NCBI RefSeq assembly: GCF_018129385.1
Contig: NZ_JAFCLN010000014.1
Coordinates: 113,060-177,059, forward strand
Length of the DNA stretch: 64,000 nt
From: Bradyrhizobium lablabi
Lineage (GTDB): Bacteria; Pseudomonadota; Alphaproteobacteria; Rhizobiales; Xanthobacteraceae
Direction of reading: 5' to 3'
Below are positions 1 through 9,631 of the stretch, piece after piece; position 1 is the first letter of the stretch, and every line of letters starts with the position of its first letter. A program made the translations under genes and the position numbers. Below the pieces are notes generated by a model, which ran no database searches, was not told where the DNA came from, and worked only from the letters and a program-made list of their open reading frames with translations.

Positions 1-1
1 G

Positions 2-592
2 TCGGATGAAACCTTCATGCGCGGGCTCGGTGCGGCATTCTTTTTCTTCTTCGCCAATCTCTCGTTCTATCTCGTCATGACCATGTTCATGCAGAAGGCG
101 CTCAATATTCCGCCGCTACAGGCGGGGCTGGTGTTCCTGCCGCTCGCGCTCGCCTTTGTCGTCGCCTCGCGCCACAGCGGTATCAGGGCAAAACATCGCG
201 GCATGCTGGTGCTGCTCGAAGGCTGCGTGTTGCAGCTCGTTGGTCTTGCGGTATTGATTGCCGCGATCGCGTGCATCGAAGCGCCGTCTGCAACCCTGCT
301 CGCGTTGGTGCTCATCGTATTCGGCTATGGTCAGGGTCTCGTGATGGCGCCGCTGTCGAGCGCGGTGCTCGCCACTGTAAAGCCTGCAAATGCAGGCTCG
401 GCGTCTGGCATGTACGGCACAACAGCGCAGATCGCCAATGCTGCCGGCGTCGCCGCGATCGGCGCGGCATTCTTCGCGGCCGAAGCTGTATTTTCGGCAA
501 GGTTTGCGCTGTTCGTTGCCGCATCACTGTTTGCACTCGCGATTGTTACATCAATCGCATTTCTGTCATGGATGCGTCGCGCATCCGCCTGA
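2..592 (+). CDS. MFS transporter, C-terminal part (5' end outside window)
   Basis: The reading frame is open from base 2, so the gene starts left of the window and only about 196 C-terminal residues are present. The translation is strongly hydrophobic with several membrane segments separated by short basic loops. A glycine/alanine-rich stretch (GSASGMYGTTAQIANAAG) resembles the segment near the end of drug:H+ antiporters of the DHA2 (EmrB/QacA) type. It is probably an inner-membrane proton-driven exporter. The substrate cannot be told from this part. No partner gene is visible downstream. Confidence 0.85.
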   Translation, partial: SDETFMRGLGAAFFFFFANLSFYLVMTMFMQKALNIPPLQAGLVFLPLALAFVVASRHSGIRAKHRGMLVLLEGCVLQLVGLAVLIAAIACIEAPSATLLALVLIVFGYGQGLVMAPLSSAVLATVKPANAGSASGMYGTTAQIANAAGVAAIGAAFFAAEAVFSARFALFVAASLFALAIVTSIAFLSWMRRASA

Positions 593-715
593 TGCGAGAT
601 TAACGCGCCGTGCGACAATTCCCTGGGGATCGACAGCACACGGCCTTTTTATTTTGCGCTGCAGCAACTATCTGTTCTGGGTGGCGTTGTGTTAACTGCG
701 CCTTCAGGAGCTGCC

Positions 716-1930
716 GTGTCTCTCGCCAGGAATGTCGACTTTCTGCGCCAGGTTTCGAAGCTGAGCCATCTCAATGGTTTCGGAATCTATGGTCGCAGCC
801 ACAGGCACGCGCCGCGCAGCCCGCTGGTGCGCGTGAAGGAGTTCGGCGAAAATCCCGGCGCGCTGAAAATGTTCACCTATGTGCCGGCGAACCTGCCGCG
901 CAGGCCCGCGCTGGTCGTCGTGTTGCATGGCTGCGGTCAGACCGCTGCGGGCTACGACATCGGCGCCGGCTGGTCGACGCTGGCAAAGCGCTACGGTTTT
1001 GCTCTGCTGATGCCGGAGCAGCGCTCCGCCAACAACGCCAACACCTGTTTCAACTGGTTCAATCCGGAAGACATTGCGCGCGACAGCGGCGAGGCGGCTT
1101 CGATCCGGCAGATGGTCGCAAAGATGGTCGCCGATCACGGCATCAGTCCACGTCGCATCTTCGTCACCGGCCTTTCTGCCGGCGGCGCGATGACGGCGGT
1201 GATGTTGGCTGCCTATCCGGAAGTGTTTGCCGCCGGCGCCGTCATCGCCGGCCTGCCGTTCGGCGTCGCCGGCAATGTGCGCGAGGCGCTCTCGGGCATG
1301 ATGCAGTCGCAGCCGCGCCCCGCGCGCGAACTCGGCGATCTCGTGCGTGGCGCTACACAGCACCGGGGGCCGTGGCCAAAACTGTCGGTGTGGCACGGCA
1401 GTGCCGACCGTACCGTGCATCCTTCCAACGCCAATGAGATCGTCAAGCAATGGCTCGACCTGCACGGTCTCGACGAAGCGCCGATGTCGGAGACCACCGT
1501 GGACGGCTATCCGCGCCAGGTCTGGTGGAACGACAATGGCGAGACCGTGATCGAATCCTACACCATCACCGACATGGCCCATGGCACGCCGCTCGGACTT
1601 GCCGGCGCGGGTGAACGCTACGGCGCCGAGGGCGCGTTCCTGATCGAGGCGGGCATCTCGTCCTCGTATCACATCGCCGACTTCTTCGGCCTGACCCGGC
1701 GGCTGCGTCAGAAGCCCGATGCCAAGGACGTGATGGCCGCGGTCGCAAGGGAGCGCGCAAAACCGTTTCCGGCTGTCGCCCCGGTGACGCTGACGGGGCC
1801 GGACATTTCCGCCACGCTCTGGCCACGCACGACGTTGACCGATCGCGCCGCACCTCCGCCAAAACCGCCCCGCACGAGCGTCCGCGACGTCATCAACCGC
1901 GCGCTGACCGCCGCCGGATTGAGGAAGTAG
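716..1930 (+). CDS. PHB-depolymerase family esterase (alpha/beta hydrolase)
   Basis: The 404-residue product belongs to the extracellular-type poly(3-hydroxybutyrate) depolymerase/feruloyl esterase family (LpqC-like). Visible landmarks are the oxyanion-hole region LHGCGQTAAG, the nucleophile elbow GLSAGG with Ser at about residue 154, an Asp in the WHGSADRTV segment, and a His in the ITDMAHGTPLG segment. Together they make a complete Ser-Asp-His triad. A GTG start at 716 is chosen because CAGGAG lies 5 nt upstream; a GTG at 689 in the same frame has no such site. No signal peptide is obvious, so true secretion is doubtful. The C-terminal 70 residues are proline-rich and probably disordered. 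Natural substrate unknown. Confidence 0.82.
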   Translation: MSLARNVDFLRQVSKLSHLNGFGIYGRSHRHAPRSPLVRVKEFGENPGALKMFTYVPANLPRRPALVVVLHGCGQTAAGYDIGAGWSTLAKRYGFALLMPEQRSANNANTCFNWFNPEDIARDSGEAASIRQMVAKMVADHGISPRRIFVTGLSAGGAMTAVMLAAYPEVFAAGAVIAGLPFGVAGNVREALSGMMQSQPRPARELGDLVRGATQHRGPWPKLSVWHGSADRTVHPSNANEIVKQWLDLHGLDEAPMSETTVDGYPRQVWWNDNGETVIESYTITDMAHGTPLGLAGAGERYGAEGAFLIEAGISSSYHIADFFGLTRRLRQKPDAKDVMAAVARERAKPFPAVAPVTLTGPDISATLWPRTTLTDRAAPPPKPPRTSVRDVINRALTAAGLRK

Positions 1931-1933
1931 TTC

Positions 1934-2608
1934 CTAGTTTCCGATCTCGCCCGTCAGGAACGGATTGGTCATGCGCTCATGGCCGATGGTCGAGCCTGCG
2001 CCGTGGCCGCAGATAAAGCCGACGTCGTCGCCGAGCGGCAGCAATTTCGTCGTGATCGAGTTGATCAGCTCGCGATGGCTGCCGCCGGGCAGGTCGGTGC
2101 GTCCGACCGAGCCGTTGAACAGCACGTCGCCGACATGGGCAAAACGCAGTTCGTTGTTGAAGAATACGATGCTGCCCGGCGAATGGCCGGGGCAATGGTA
2201 GATGTCGAAGGTGAGATTTCCGATTGTGACCTGCTCGCCCTCGTCGAGCCAGCGGTCCGGACCAAAATTGCGCACGCCGGTCATGCCGAAGCGCTCGCCG
2301 CTGGAGACGACATTGTCGAGCAGATGTTTGTCGGCGATATGCGGACCCTCGATCTTGACGCCGAGCGCATCGCGCAATTCGGCGGCGCCGCCGACATGGT
2401 CGATATGGCCGTGCGTGATCCAGATCTTTTCGACCGTGACGCCGGTCTGCTTGATCGCTTCCAAAATCCTGGGCACGTCCCCGCCGGGATCGATCACCAC
2501 GGCCTTTTTGGTCGCCTCGCACCAGATGATGGTGCAGTTCTGCTCGAACAGCGTCACCGGCACGATGATCGCGCCGGCCTTCGCCTTGGTCTCGGTTTTT
2601 TCATCCAT
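1934..2608 (-). CDS. MBL-fold metallo-hydrolase (glyoxalase II-like)
   Basis: The 224-residue protein carries the metal-binding signature THGHIDHVGG (HxHxDH) plus downstream CPGHSPGS and GHGAGST segments that supply the remaining ligands of the dinuclear metallo-beta-lactamase fold. Length and motif spacing fit the small YcbL-like group related to hydroxyacylglutathione hydrolase, which cleaves thioesters in the cytoplasm; the exact substrate is inferred only. The start ATG at 2608 has AAGGTG 7 nt upstream; a GTG three codons earlier is an alternative. It converges on the esterase gene, with 3 bp between the two stop codons. Confidence 0.85.
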   Translation of the reverse strand: MDEKTETKAKAGAIIVPVTLFEQNCTIIWCEATKKAVVIDPGGDVPRILEAIKQTGVTVEKIWITHGHIDHVGGAAELRDALGVKIEGPHIADKHLLDNVVSSGERFGMTGVRNFGPDRWLDEGEQVTIGNLTFDIYHCPGHSPGSIVFFNNELRFAHVGDVLFNGSVGRTDLPGGSHRELINSITTKLLPLGDDVGFICGHGAGSTIGHERMTNPFLTGEIGN

Positions 2609-2671
2609 GGCGGGCACCTTATTCTACCCTGTGAAGCGGTCAACACGCCGCGGGAACCGGTGTGGAGCCCG

Positions 2672-2726
2672 GGCATGATCCGGAAAAGTGGGCACCGGTT
2701 TTTCCGAAGAGATCATGCCCAAACAA
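2672..2726. repeat. Palindromic intergenic repeat (RIME-like)
   Basis: The segment begins GGCATGATCCGG and ends GATCATGCCC, an imperfect palindrome with CACCGGTTTTTCCG in its arm. A second copy lies at 44988-45063 with a 20-odd bp insertion. It resembles the short mosaic repeats between genes in rhizobia; mobility and function are unknown. Confidence 0.7.
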
Positions 2727-2829
2727 AAAAGCAACGGTTCATGATAGGTTTGCGTTGACCGGCATCTAATGGCGGAAACCGGAAATCGCATCAGGCCAAC
2801 TGCCGTTTTTGCAACGGAATGCACCTTTC

Positions 2830-3645
2830 ATGAACCAGGCCTCCAAATCGCCGCTCGGCGGGACCAAGACCACGGCGCGCGCGTTCTTCGTCGCCGACCG
2901 CATCAACACGTCGGGCCTCGAGCGCGGCGACGTGCTGGCCACCACGCCGCTGACCTTTCGGGTCAACGACAATGGCGTTGCGGTCCTGTTCCGTTACGGC
3001 GTCGTCGTTTTGATCGGCCTCAACGCGCTGGAGGAGGATGAATTCCTGCGCAGCCTGGAATCGCGCCTGACGCGGCCGTTCGCGCGGCGCGACGAGGAAA
3101 GCGCAGCCATCGAGCTTGCCACGGACAAGGACGAGCAGATCCCGCCGGGCGGTCCGGTCTGCCTGCAAAGCCTGTCGCCGGAGCGGCTGATCCTGATATC
3201 AGAGGTGCTGGCCAAGAGCGTCGTGCTGGCCCGGCACGAGCGCGAGGTCACGGCCGTGTTCGACACCACCGAGCCGTTCGCGCGCGAACTGGCGCAGAGC
3301 GGCCGGATGAGCGGCGGGCGAATTGCGATCCTCAAGAACATCGGCAATGCGCTGTCGGTGCGACATCGCGTGACCGGCCCGGTCGAGGTGTCGGACAAGC
3401 CCGATATTCTCTGGGACAAGCCGCATCTCGAACGGCTCTATGCGCGCCTGGAAGACGAGTACGAGATCAAGGAGCGCGCCGAATCCCTCAATGCCAAGCT
3501 CGGCGTGATCGCTGATAGCGCGCAGGTCATGACCGACATCATCGACACGAAGCGCTCGCTGCGGCTCGAGCTGATCATCGTCTTCCTGATCCTGTTCGAG
3601 GTGATCATCACGGTGTACCAGCTCGCCTCCGGCGCCCGGCACTGA
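2830..3645 (+). CDS. Rmd1/YagE (DUF155) family protein
   Basis: The 271-residue protein resembles the DUF155/Rmd1 family: a soluble alpha/beta region (FFVADRINTSGLERGD near the start and an IGLNALEEDEF stretch), a helical middle with a conserved WDKPHLERLY-type segment near residue 205, and a single C-terminal membrane helix (LELIIVFLILFEVIITVYQL). Eukaryotic members act in mitochondrial translation or membrane association; the bacterial role is unknown. ATG at 2830 is chosen; a TTG at 2809 in frame is possible, and neither has a strong ribosome-binding site. A RIME-like repeat precedes it and a palindromic repeat follows. Confidence 0.75.
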   Translation: MNQASKSPLGGTKTTARAFFVADRINTSGLERGDVLATTPLTFRVNDNGVAVLFRYGVVVLIGLNALEEDEFLRSLESRLTRPFARRDEESAAIELATDKDEQIPPGGPVCLQSLSPERLILISEVLAKSVVLARHEREVTAVFDTTEPFARELAQSGRMSGGRIAILKNIGNALSVRHRVTGPVEVSDKPDILWDKPHLERLYARLEDEYEIKERAESLNAKLGVIADSAQVMTDIIDTKRSLRLELIIVFLILFEVIITVYQLASGARH

Positions 3646-3652
3646 CAATGCC

Positions 3653-3770
3653 GTCGTCCCGGCGAACGCCGGGACCCATACGCCGCGGCCTTTCCGTGAT
3701 GCGCTGGAGCGAGTTGCCTTTGCAACAATTGATATCAGTGGTTATGGGTCCCGGCGTTCGCCGGGACGAC
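3653..3770. repeat. Palindromic repeat, family A
   Basis: Two arms, GTCGTCCCGGCGAACGCCGG at the left and the matching CCGGCGTTCGCCGGGACGAC at the right, enclose about 75 bp and can fold into a long hairpin. Related copies lie at 6639-6769, 12249-12369 and 31604-31793, all between genes and all keeping the CCCATACGCCGC and GGTTATGGGTCC inner edges. This is a dispersed non-coding repeat family. Confidence 0.85.
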
Positions 3771-3794
3771 GTAGGGAGAGAACTCACCGCAACG

Positions 3795-4859
3795 CTAATC
3801 TTCGGAAGCGCCGCGGCCTTTCTCGGACGGCCGCGCCGCGAGCCGCCGCAGTGCCACGAGTTCGCGCTGCCATTGCTTTCTCGGCTTGGCGGGAAAGCCG
3901 CCCCAGAACTGGCCCGCGGGGATATCCTCGTAGATGGTCGACCGCGACGCCGTGATCGCCCCTTTGCCGATGGTGATATGCGGAATGATTCCGGTGCGCG
4001 GGCCGAGCACGACGCCGTCTTCCAGCGTCACGCTGCCGCTCAGGCCGCATTGCGCCACGATGATGCAGTGACGGCCGACCACGCAGTTGTGGCCGATCTG
4101 GCAGAGGTTGTCGATCTTGGTGCCTTCGCCGATGATGGTGTCGCGAATGCCGCCGCGGTCGATGCGGGTCCCCGAGCCGATCTCGACGTCGCTGTGAATG
4201 ACCACCCGTCCGACCTGCGGAATCTTGGTATGGCGCTCGGCGGTCATGACATAGCCATAGCCGTCCTGCCCGATACCGCATCCCGCGTGAATGATGACGC
4301 GGTCGCCGAGATGGGCGTGCGTCACCGAGCAGTGGGGACCGATGGCGCAATCCTCGCCGGTCTGCACGCCCGGCCCGATCACGGCATGGGCGCAGATCAC
4401 CGTGCCGGCGCCGATTCTGGCTGACGGTCCGACCACCGCGAACGGATCGATCGTGACATTGCTGCCGACTTGCGCCGTGGGATGCACCATGGCGCCCGGC
4501 GAAACACCGGTCTCGCCGAATACCGAGGCCGGCCGCAGCGCGCCGCTGTAGATCAGGCGCGCGACCGCAACAAAGGCGTCATACGGCTTGCGGGTCCGCA
4601 GCACCGCAACGCCCTTGGGGGCAAGCGGCGCATAGCGCTCGCTGGTCAACACGGCCGCCGCGCGCGTGGATTTGAGCGAAAGCACGAACTTGTTCTCGGA
4701 GACAAAGCTGAGGTCGCCGGCGCCAGCCTGGTCGATGGGCGCGATGTTGGTCACCCGGCGCGCGAGGTCGGCTCCCTCGCAAGGCTCGGCTCCGGTCAAG
4801 GCTGCAATGTCGGCCACGCTGAAATTTATGGCGCGCGGGAAAAATATGAACTCGCTCAC
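3795..4859 (-). CDS. lpxD: UDP-3-O-acylglucosamine N-acyltransferase LpxD
   Basis: The 354-residue protein has an N-terminal uridine-binding domain (about 1-100) and then a left-handed beta-helix built of hexapeptide repeats, for example VGSNVTIDPFAVVGPSARIGAG. The segment VIIHAGCGIGQDGYGYV contains the conserved region with the catalytic His, and IGHNCVVGRHCIIVAQCGLSG is typical of LpxD. It adds a 3-hydroxyacyl chain to UDP-3-O-acylglucosamine in lipid A synthesis. The GTG at 4859 gives the usual family length; an upstream TTG at 4913 would add 18 residues. It stands alone: lpxA, fabZ and bamA are not adjacent, so a second, operon-borne lpxD may exist elsewhere. Confidence 0.9.
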   Translation of the reverse strand: MSEFIFFPRAINFSVADIAALTGAEPCEGADLARRVTNIAPIDQAGAGDLSFVSENKFVLSLKSTRAAAVLTSERYAPLAPKGVAVLRTRKPYDAFVAVARLIYSGALRPASVFGETGVSPGAMVHPTAQVGSNVTIDPFAVVGPSARIGAGTVICAHAVIGPGVQTGEDCAIGPHCSVTHAHLGDRVIIHAGCGIGQDGYGYVMTAERHTKIPQVGRVVIHSDVEIGSGTRIDRGGIRDTIIGEGTKIDNLCQIGHNCVVGRHCIIVAQCGLSGSVTLEDGVVLGPRTGIIPHITIGKGAITASRSTIYEDIPAGQFWGGFPAKPRKQWQRELVALRRLAARPSEKGRGASED

Positions 4860-5023
4860 AACGGCCGCCCCCACAGGCAAGTCCACGATAACCTGCCGGC
4901 AGCCGTTTCCCAAGCTGAATCGGGCAACGATTGGATGGAAGTGCCGTTGCGATGTGTGTTTGAATCGAACCGATCGGCCGCTTCCGCGTTGCCTTGCGGT
5001 TCCAGATCGGAGGGGGTGAAGGC

Positions 5024-6616
<1,593 letters not shown>

Positions 6617-6638
6617 CGCTGCAAAAGAAAGATCCATC

Positions 6639-6769
6639 GTCGTCCCGGGCAAGCGAAGCGCGACCCGGGACCCATACGCCGCGGCGGAAATTATTTGGCA
6701 AGCCGGTCGACGGCTTTGCTTCAACAACAAGCGCGGGTGGTTATGGGTCCCTGCTTTCGCCGGGACGAC
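6639..6769. repeat. Palindromic repeat, family A
   Basis: It has the same outer arms (GTCGTCCCGG and CCGGGACGAC) and inner edges (CCCATACGCCGCGG and GGTTATGGGTCCC) as the copy at 3653-3770, with a diverged centre. It lies between the convergent alpha-glucosidase and VWA genes. Confidence 0.85.
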
Positions 6770-6791
6770 GCGCGGAGAGAGCTACGCCAAA

Positions 6792-7904
6792 CTACCGCTT
6801 GATCTGCGCCTTCAGCGTATCCTCCACCACGCGATCGAACGACGACACTTTCGGCGGCGCCTTTTCGCGCTGCTCGGCGATGTACTTGTCGCGCTTGGCG
6901 ACCAGCGCGGCGAGTTTTTCGTTCAGCGCCTTGCGGTTCGCCATCTGCTTCTCGATCTCGTCCATGCGCTGCTCGGGCTTCATCGCGCGCAGTCTGGCCG
7001 GCAGGTCTTCGTCCTTGATCGCGGAAAAGCTGGTGCGGCCGGCCTTCACGTCGGCGACGAGATCGCCGTCGCCGGTCACCGCCTCGGATGAAATCCTCGA
7101 ACGCTTGTTGAAATAGCTCGCCATTTCGGAGGCCTGCGTGGGTGCCGCGGCGGCGACCTGAGCAAGCTGCCTGGTCTTGTCCTCGGTGCGCTTTTGCAGG
7201 GCGCCTGGACCATAGGGGATCACGGTGCCGTTGATCTCCCGTTGCAGGATGATGATGTCCTCGTCATAAGGCGTCTCGATGATGACGACCTGTCCGCCAT
7301 CCTGCGGGATCGGGATGAAACGGCCGTTGCCGTTCTGGGCGATGTCGCGCCACACCCGTTCGGTGTCGCGCGCGCCGCCGGCCAGCACGGCATTGACGAT
7401 GATGTCTTTCTGTTTGGCGACCTTCAGCGTGACCGGGTACTTGGTGTCCTGTTCATAATCCATATGCGGCGGCGCATCGCCAACCAGGAAGACGATGCGT
7501 CGGATATCGCTGCCCTCGCTCCACTTCATCTTGTTGACGGCGACGTCGAGCGCCTCGTTGACGCTTTCCGGCCAGTCGCCGCCGCCCCGCGCCTTCAACT
7601 CCAGCAGGCTGGCATAGAGGTCCTGGATATCTGACGTGAGTTCGAATTTCCGCGTGACGTACTCATCGCCGATGTCGCGATAGGCGATCAGGCCCATGCG
7701 GATGTCGGCGTCCGGATTGGCATCGACGATCGCGGTCGCGATCGACCAGATTTTTCGCTTGGCGCCCTCGATCAGGCCGCCCATCGAGCCCGTGGTATCG
7801 AGCACGAAGGCGACTTCGACAGCGGGCTTGGCGAGGGCAGGGACGGCGAAAACGGGCAGGGCGGTGAGAGCAAGGGCAAAAGCATGGGTGACGATGCGTG
7901 GCAT
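6792..7904 (-). CDS. Exported von Willebrand factor A (VWA) domain protein
   Basis: The 370-residue protein has a clear signal peptide (first 25 residues, ending PVFAVPALA) followed by a VWA domain with the metal-ion-dependent adhesion motif DTTGSMGG and supporting GDAPPHMDYE. The C-terminal part (from about residue 250) is charged and helical, with a likely coiled coil around MANRKALNEKLAALVAKRD. It is probably a periplasmic or surface divalent-metal-dependent protein-binding factor; partner unknown. The ATG at 7904 sits just after GGAGGAGATCACG, a strong ribosome-binding site, and is preferred over the longer open frame. It is monocistronic. Confidence 0.85.
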   Translation of the reverse strand: MPRIVTHAFALALTALPVFAVPALAKPAVEVAFVLDTTGSMGGLIEGAKRKIWSIATAIVDANPDADIRMGLIAYRDIGDEYVTRKFELTSDIQDLYASLLELKARGGGDWPESVNEALDVAVNKMKWSEGSDIRRIVFLVGDAPPHMDYEQDTKYPVTLKVAKQKDIIVNAVLAGGARDTERVWRDIAQNGNGRFIPIPQDGGQVVIIETPYDEDIIILQREINGTVIPYGPGALQKRTEDKTRQLAQVAAAAPTQASEMASYFNKRSRISSEAVTGDGDLVADVKAGRTSFSAIKDEDLPARLRAMKPEQRMDEIEKQMANRKALNEKLAALVAKRDKYIAEQREKAPPKVSSFDRVVEDTLKAQIKR

Positions 7905-8075
7905 CGTGATCTCCTCCAGCGGTTTTGTCCCTCGGAACCAAGGTTCCCGCAGCTTCGCGGTAGCCTGAGGTCCAAATCGTGGCGGGCCATGTACCAATTT
8001 GCGGCTCGCCCGGCCTAAAGATGAACGGCGGTGAGCGATGTGCGTCAGGACGGAAATCGGCTAGGCTTGCACGGC

Positions 8076-8564
8076 ATGGAATCACCCGCCCGCCAGATCA
8101 GCCTGGTCCCCCCGCCGGACCGCCGCCAGTCCGAGACGGCGCTGGCGATCGCCCGCGGCACGGCGCGGCTTTTGCGCTCGCTCGGCTTTTCCTGCATCAG
8201 CGAACTGCCGCTGCCCTCCGGCCGCCGCGCCGATCTGGTGGCGCTGAACGAGAAGGGCGAGATCTGGATCGTCGAGATCAAGTCCTCGCTGGAGGATCTT
8301 CGTGCCGACCAGAAATGGCAGGACTACCGGCTGCATTGCGACCGGCTGTTCTTTGCCTTCACGCAGGATTTGCCTTGCGAGATTTTTCCCGAAGGCACCG
8401 GCCTGATCGTGGCGGACGCCTATGGCGCGCACATGCATTGCGAGGCGCCCGAGCATCGCCTGCCGGCGGCGACCCGCAAGTCCATGACCGTTCGTTTTGC
8501 GATGGCCGCGGCGCAGCGGATCAACCGCCTGCACGATCCGCAGGGGCATGCGGTGGAGTTTTAG
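8076..8564 (+). CDS. mmcB: MmcB family DNA repair protein (putative endonuclease)
   Basis: The 162-residue protein has the PD-(D/E)XK nuclease core: SGRRADLVAL supplies the Asp and IWIVEIKSS the Glu-x-Lys. This matches the alphaproteobacterial MmcB family, implicated in mitomycin C resistance and DNA repair in Caulobacter (family knowledge). The frame continues upstream to a GTG at 8031, so 15 more residues are possible. ATG at 8076 is chosen because similarity to the family appears to begin there; neither start has a strong ribosome-binding site. Cytoplasmic. It is divergent from the VWA gene. Confidence 0.78.
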   Translation: MESPARQISLVPPPDRRQSETALAIARGTARLLRSLGFSCISELPLPSGRRADLVALNEKGEIWIVEIKSSLEDLRADQKWQDYRLHCDRLFFAFTQDLPCEIFPEGTGLIVADAYGAHMHCEAPEHRLPAATRKSMTVRFAMAAAQRINRLHDPQGHAVEF

Positions 8565-8600
8565 GACCGGTCCGGTATTTGCGGGAACTCTTCAGGTGAA

Positions 8601-8666
8601 AGCCCGCCGCGTGGGGGAGACGCGACGGGCTCCTTCATATCGAAGCCTCCGGCGGCGAAGGCTTCG
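8601..8666. other. Two consecutive perfect or near-perfect hairpins
   Basis: A 12-bp stem with one mismatch (8601-8612 with 8620-8631, loop GGGGGAG) is followed by a perfect 8-bp stem CGAAGCCT/AGGCTTCG (8641-8648 with 8659-8666). On the minus strand the first stem is followed by TTTC, but no gene ends there. On the plus strand it lies 37 bp after mmcB, without a T run. It may be an mmcB 3' end structure. Confidence 0.45.
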
Positions 8667-8758
8667 TTCAAACAAACCGGTGCGGGATCGCGCAGTTCCG
8701 CCTTTCCTTGCAAAAAACCGTCGATGAAACCTTCCTCGGCAGGAACCAAAAAGAGCGA

Positions 8759-8783
8759 GGAACAGCGTCGGTGATCGCGCGTT
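8759..8783 (+). promoter_or_regulatory. Predicted sigma-EcfG (general stress) promoter
   Basis: GGAAC at 8759-8763 is separated by exactly 16 nt from CGTT at 8780-8783. This matches the consensus reported for the alphaproteobacterial general-stress sigma factor EcfG (GGAAC-N16/17-CGTT). Transcription would start near 8790, upstream of the terminator at 8842-8875 and the small gene at 8893. Confidence 0.6.
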
Positions 8784-8841
8784 GAATCGGTGAGCAGGTA
8801 GCTAAGGAAGGAGAAATCCACCGGAAATATCAGCTCAAAAG

Positions 8842-8875
8842 CCCCGTCAGTTATTGCGATAGCTGGCGGGGTTTT
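8842..8875 (+). terminator. Intrinsic terminator directly upstream of a small gene
   Basis: CCCCGTCAG (8842-8850) pairs with CTGGCGGGG (8863-8871) through 9 bp including one G-U, with a 12-nt loop and then TTTT. The flanking AAAA on the left makes it potentially bidirectional. It ends about 17 nt before the ATG of the 73-residue gene, so transcripts from the stress-type promoter at 8759 would end as a short RNA of about 85 nt unless there is read-through. Confidence 0.7.
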
Positions 8876-8892
8876 GATTTCGGAGGACGCCC

Positions 8893-9114
8893 ATGCCCTA
8901 CGCGCTGTTCGATCGCGACCGGCAGATCGGCGAAAGCTGGCCGAGCGAGACAGAGGTCTGGAAGCGCGCGCTCGAGCGCGGCTTGATCTCCGATGTTCCG
9001 GTCGCGGACGTCTCCGGCGAGCGTGTCCTTCCGACCGGCTATCACGTGCGGGAATTGCGCGAGCAGCGCTGCGAACCCGATCCCGCCTGGAAGCTCCCGA
9101 ACGAGATATCCTGA
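8893..9114 (+). CDS. Small hypothetical protein (73 aa)
   Basis: I do not recognise a named family. The protein is soluble, rich in charged residues and tryptophan, and predicted to be cytoplasmic; it begins MPYALFDRDRQIGESWPSE. The ribosome-binding site GGAGGACGCCC directly before the ATG and the codon bias support real translation. Its setting is unusual: an intrinsic terminator ends 17 nt upstream and a candidate stress-type promoter lies before that, so expression may be stress-linked or attenuated. Confidence 0.65.
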   Translation: MPYALFDRDRQIGESWPSETEVWKRALERGLISDVPVADVSGERVLPTGYHVRELREQRCEPDPAWKLPNEIS

Positions 9115-9135
9115 CGCTTACCTCTCGTCCGGCCA

Positions 9136-9199
9136 TATCCATGTCTTTCTTGCAACGGCGGCAAAGACACGGATGCCCGGGACAAGCCCGGGCATGACG
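9136..9199. repeat. Imperfect palindromic intergenic repeat
   Basis: CCATGTCTTTCTTGC and GGCAAAGACACGG form an imperfect stem, followed by CCCGGGACAAGCCCGGG. The right half resembles the arms of the repeat at 19824-19910. It lies between two convergent small genes. Confidence 0.5.
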
Positions 9200-9218
9200 A
9201 GTTCAGAGAGTGGAACCC

Positions 9219-9422
9219 CTACGCTTGCTTGACGAACGCCATGCCGCTGACGGCGAGGCGTTCTTCACTGGTCTCGCCATCGGCCACCAAGGCCTCCAGA
9301 TGGGTTTCCAGCGCGGGCAGCTTGCGTTCGAAGTCGGCGGCAAGGCCCATCAACTCGCAGGCCTTCTTGATGCGTTCGATCGGCTTCTCGAAAATATCGA
9401 TCCTGACATTCATCGGCGTCAC
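9219..9422 (-). CDS. Small hypothetical protein (67 aa or 64 aa)
   Basis: I do not recognise a family. It is a mostly helical, charged, cytoplasmic protein (DIFEKPIERIKKACELMG, with a Glu/Leu-rich middle). The GTG at 9422 overlaps the stop of the upstream gene as GTGA, which argues for translational coupling with the DUF2188 protein; an ATG three codons in (9413) is an alternative start. The two small genes form one operon. Confidence 0.6.
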   Translation of the reverse strand: MTPMNVRIDIFEKPIERIKKACELMGLAADFERKLPALETHLEALVADGETSEERLAVSGMAFVKQA

Positions 9423-9631
9423 CGGTCCTGCCTGGTGAGAGCCGCTTCGCCTTCCTCGCGGCCGGGCACGCTCAGGTGAACCTCATGACCCTGGCGTATC
9501 GCCAGCGAAGCCGCTGCTGCCGCCGATTCAAATGCCGACTCCTTGGTGGCGTAATCGCCGTGGACATTGCCGTCGTGCAGCACGCTCCACTGCTTGCCGA
9601 CCGGAACGATCGAGTATTGCGCCAGTCCCAT
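9419..9631 (-). CDS. DUF2188-like small protein
   Basis: The 70-residue product begins MGLAQYSIVPVGKQWSVLHDG and continues with a YATKESAFESAAAAASLAIRQGHEVHLSVPG segment. That pattern (short beta-hairpin with a W, then an alanine-rich helix and a final strand) is typical of DUF2188. Function unknown. The second of two adjacent ATGs (9631) is favoured by GGAGGG 5 nt upstream; the longer open frame has no such site. It is followed by a 4-bp overlap with the next small gene. It is divergent from the 75-residue gene at 9827, with about 195 bp between. Confidence 0.7.
   Translation of the reverse strand: MGLAQYSIVPVGKQWSVLHDGNVHGDYATKESAFESAAAAASLAIRQGHEVHLSVPGREEGEAALTRQDR

Noticed and set aside
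704..1672. Long minus-strand open frame (322 codons) opposite the esterase gene
   Set aside because: It is the GC-rich antisense shadow of the esterase gene: arginine/histidine-rich, no ribosome-binding site, no family pattern. The plus frame has a complete catalytic triad.
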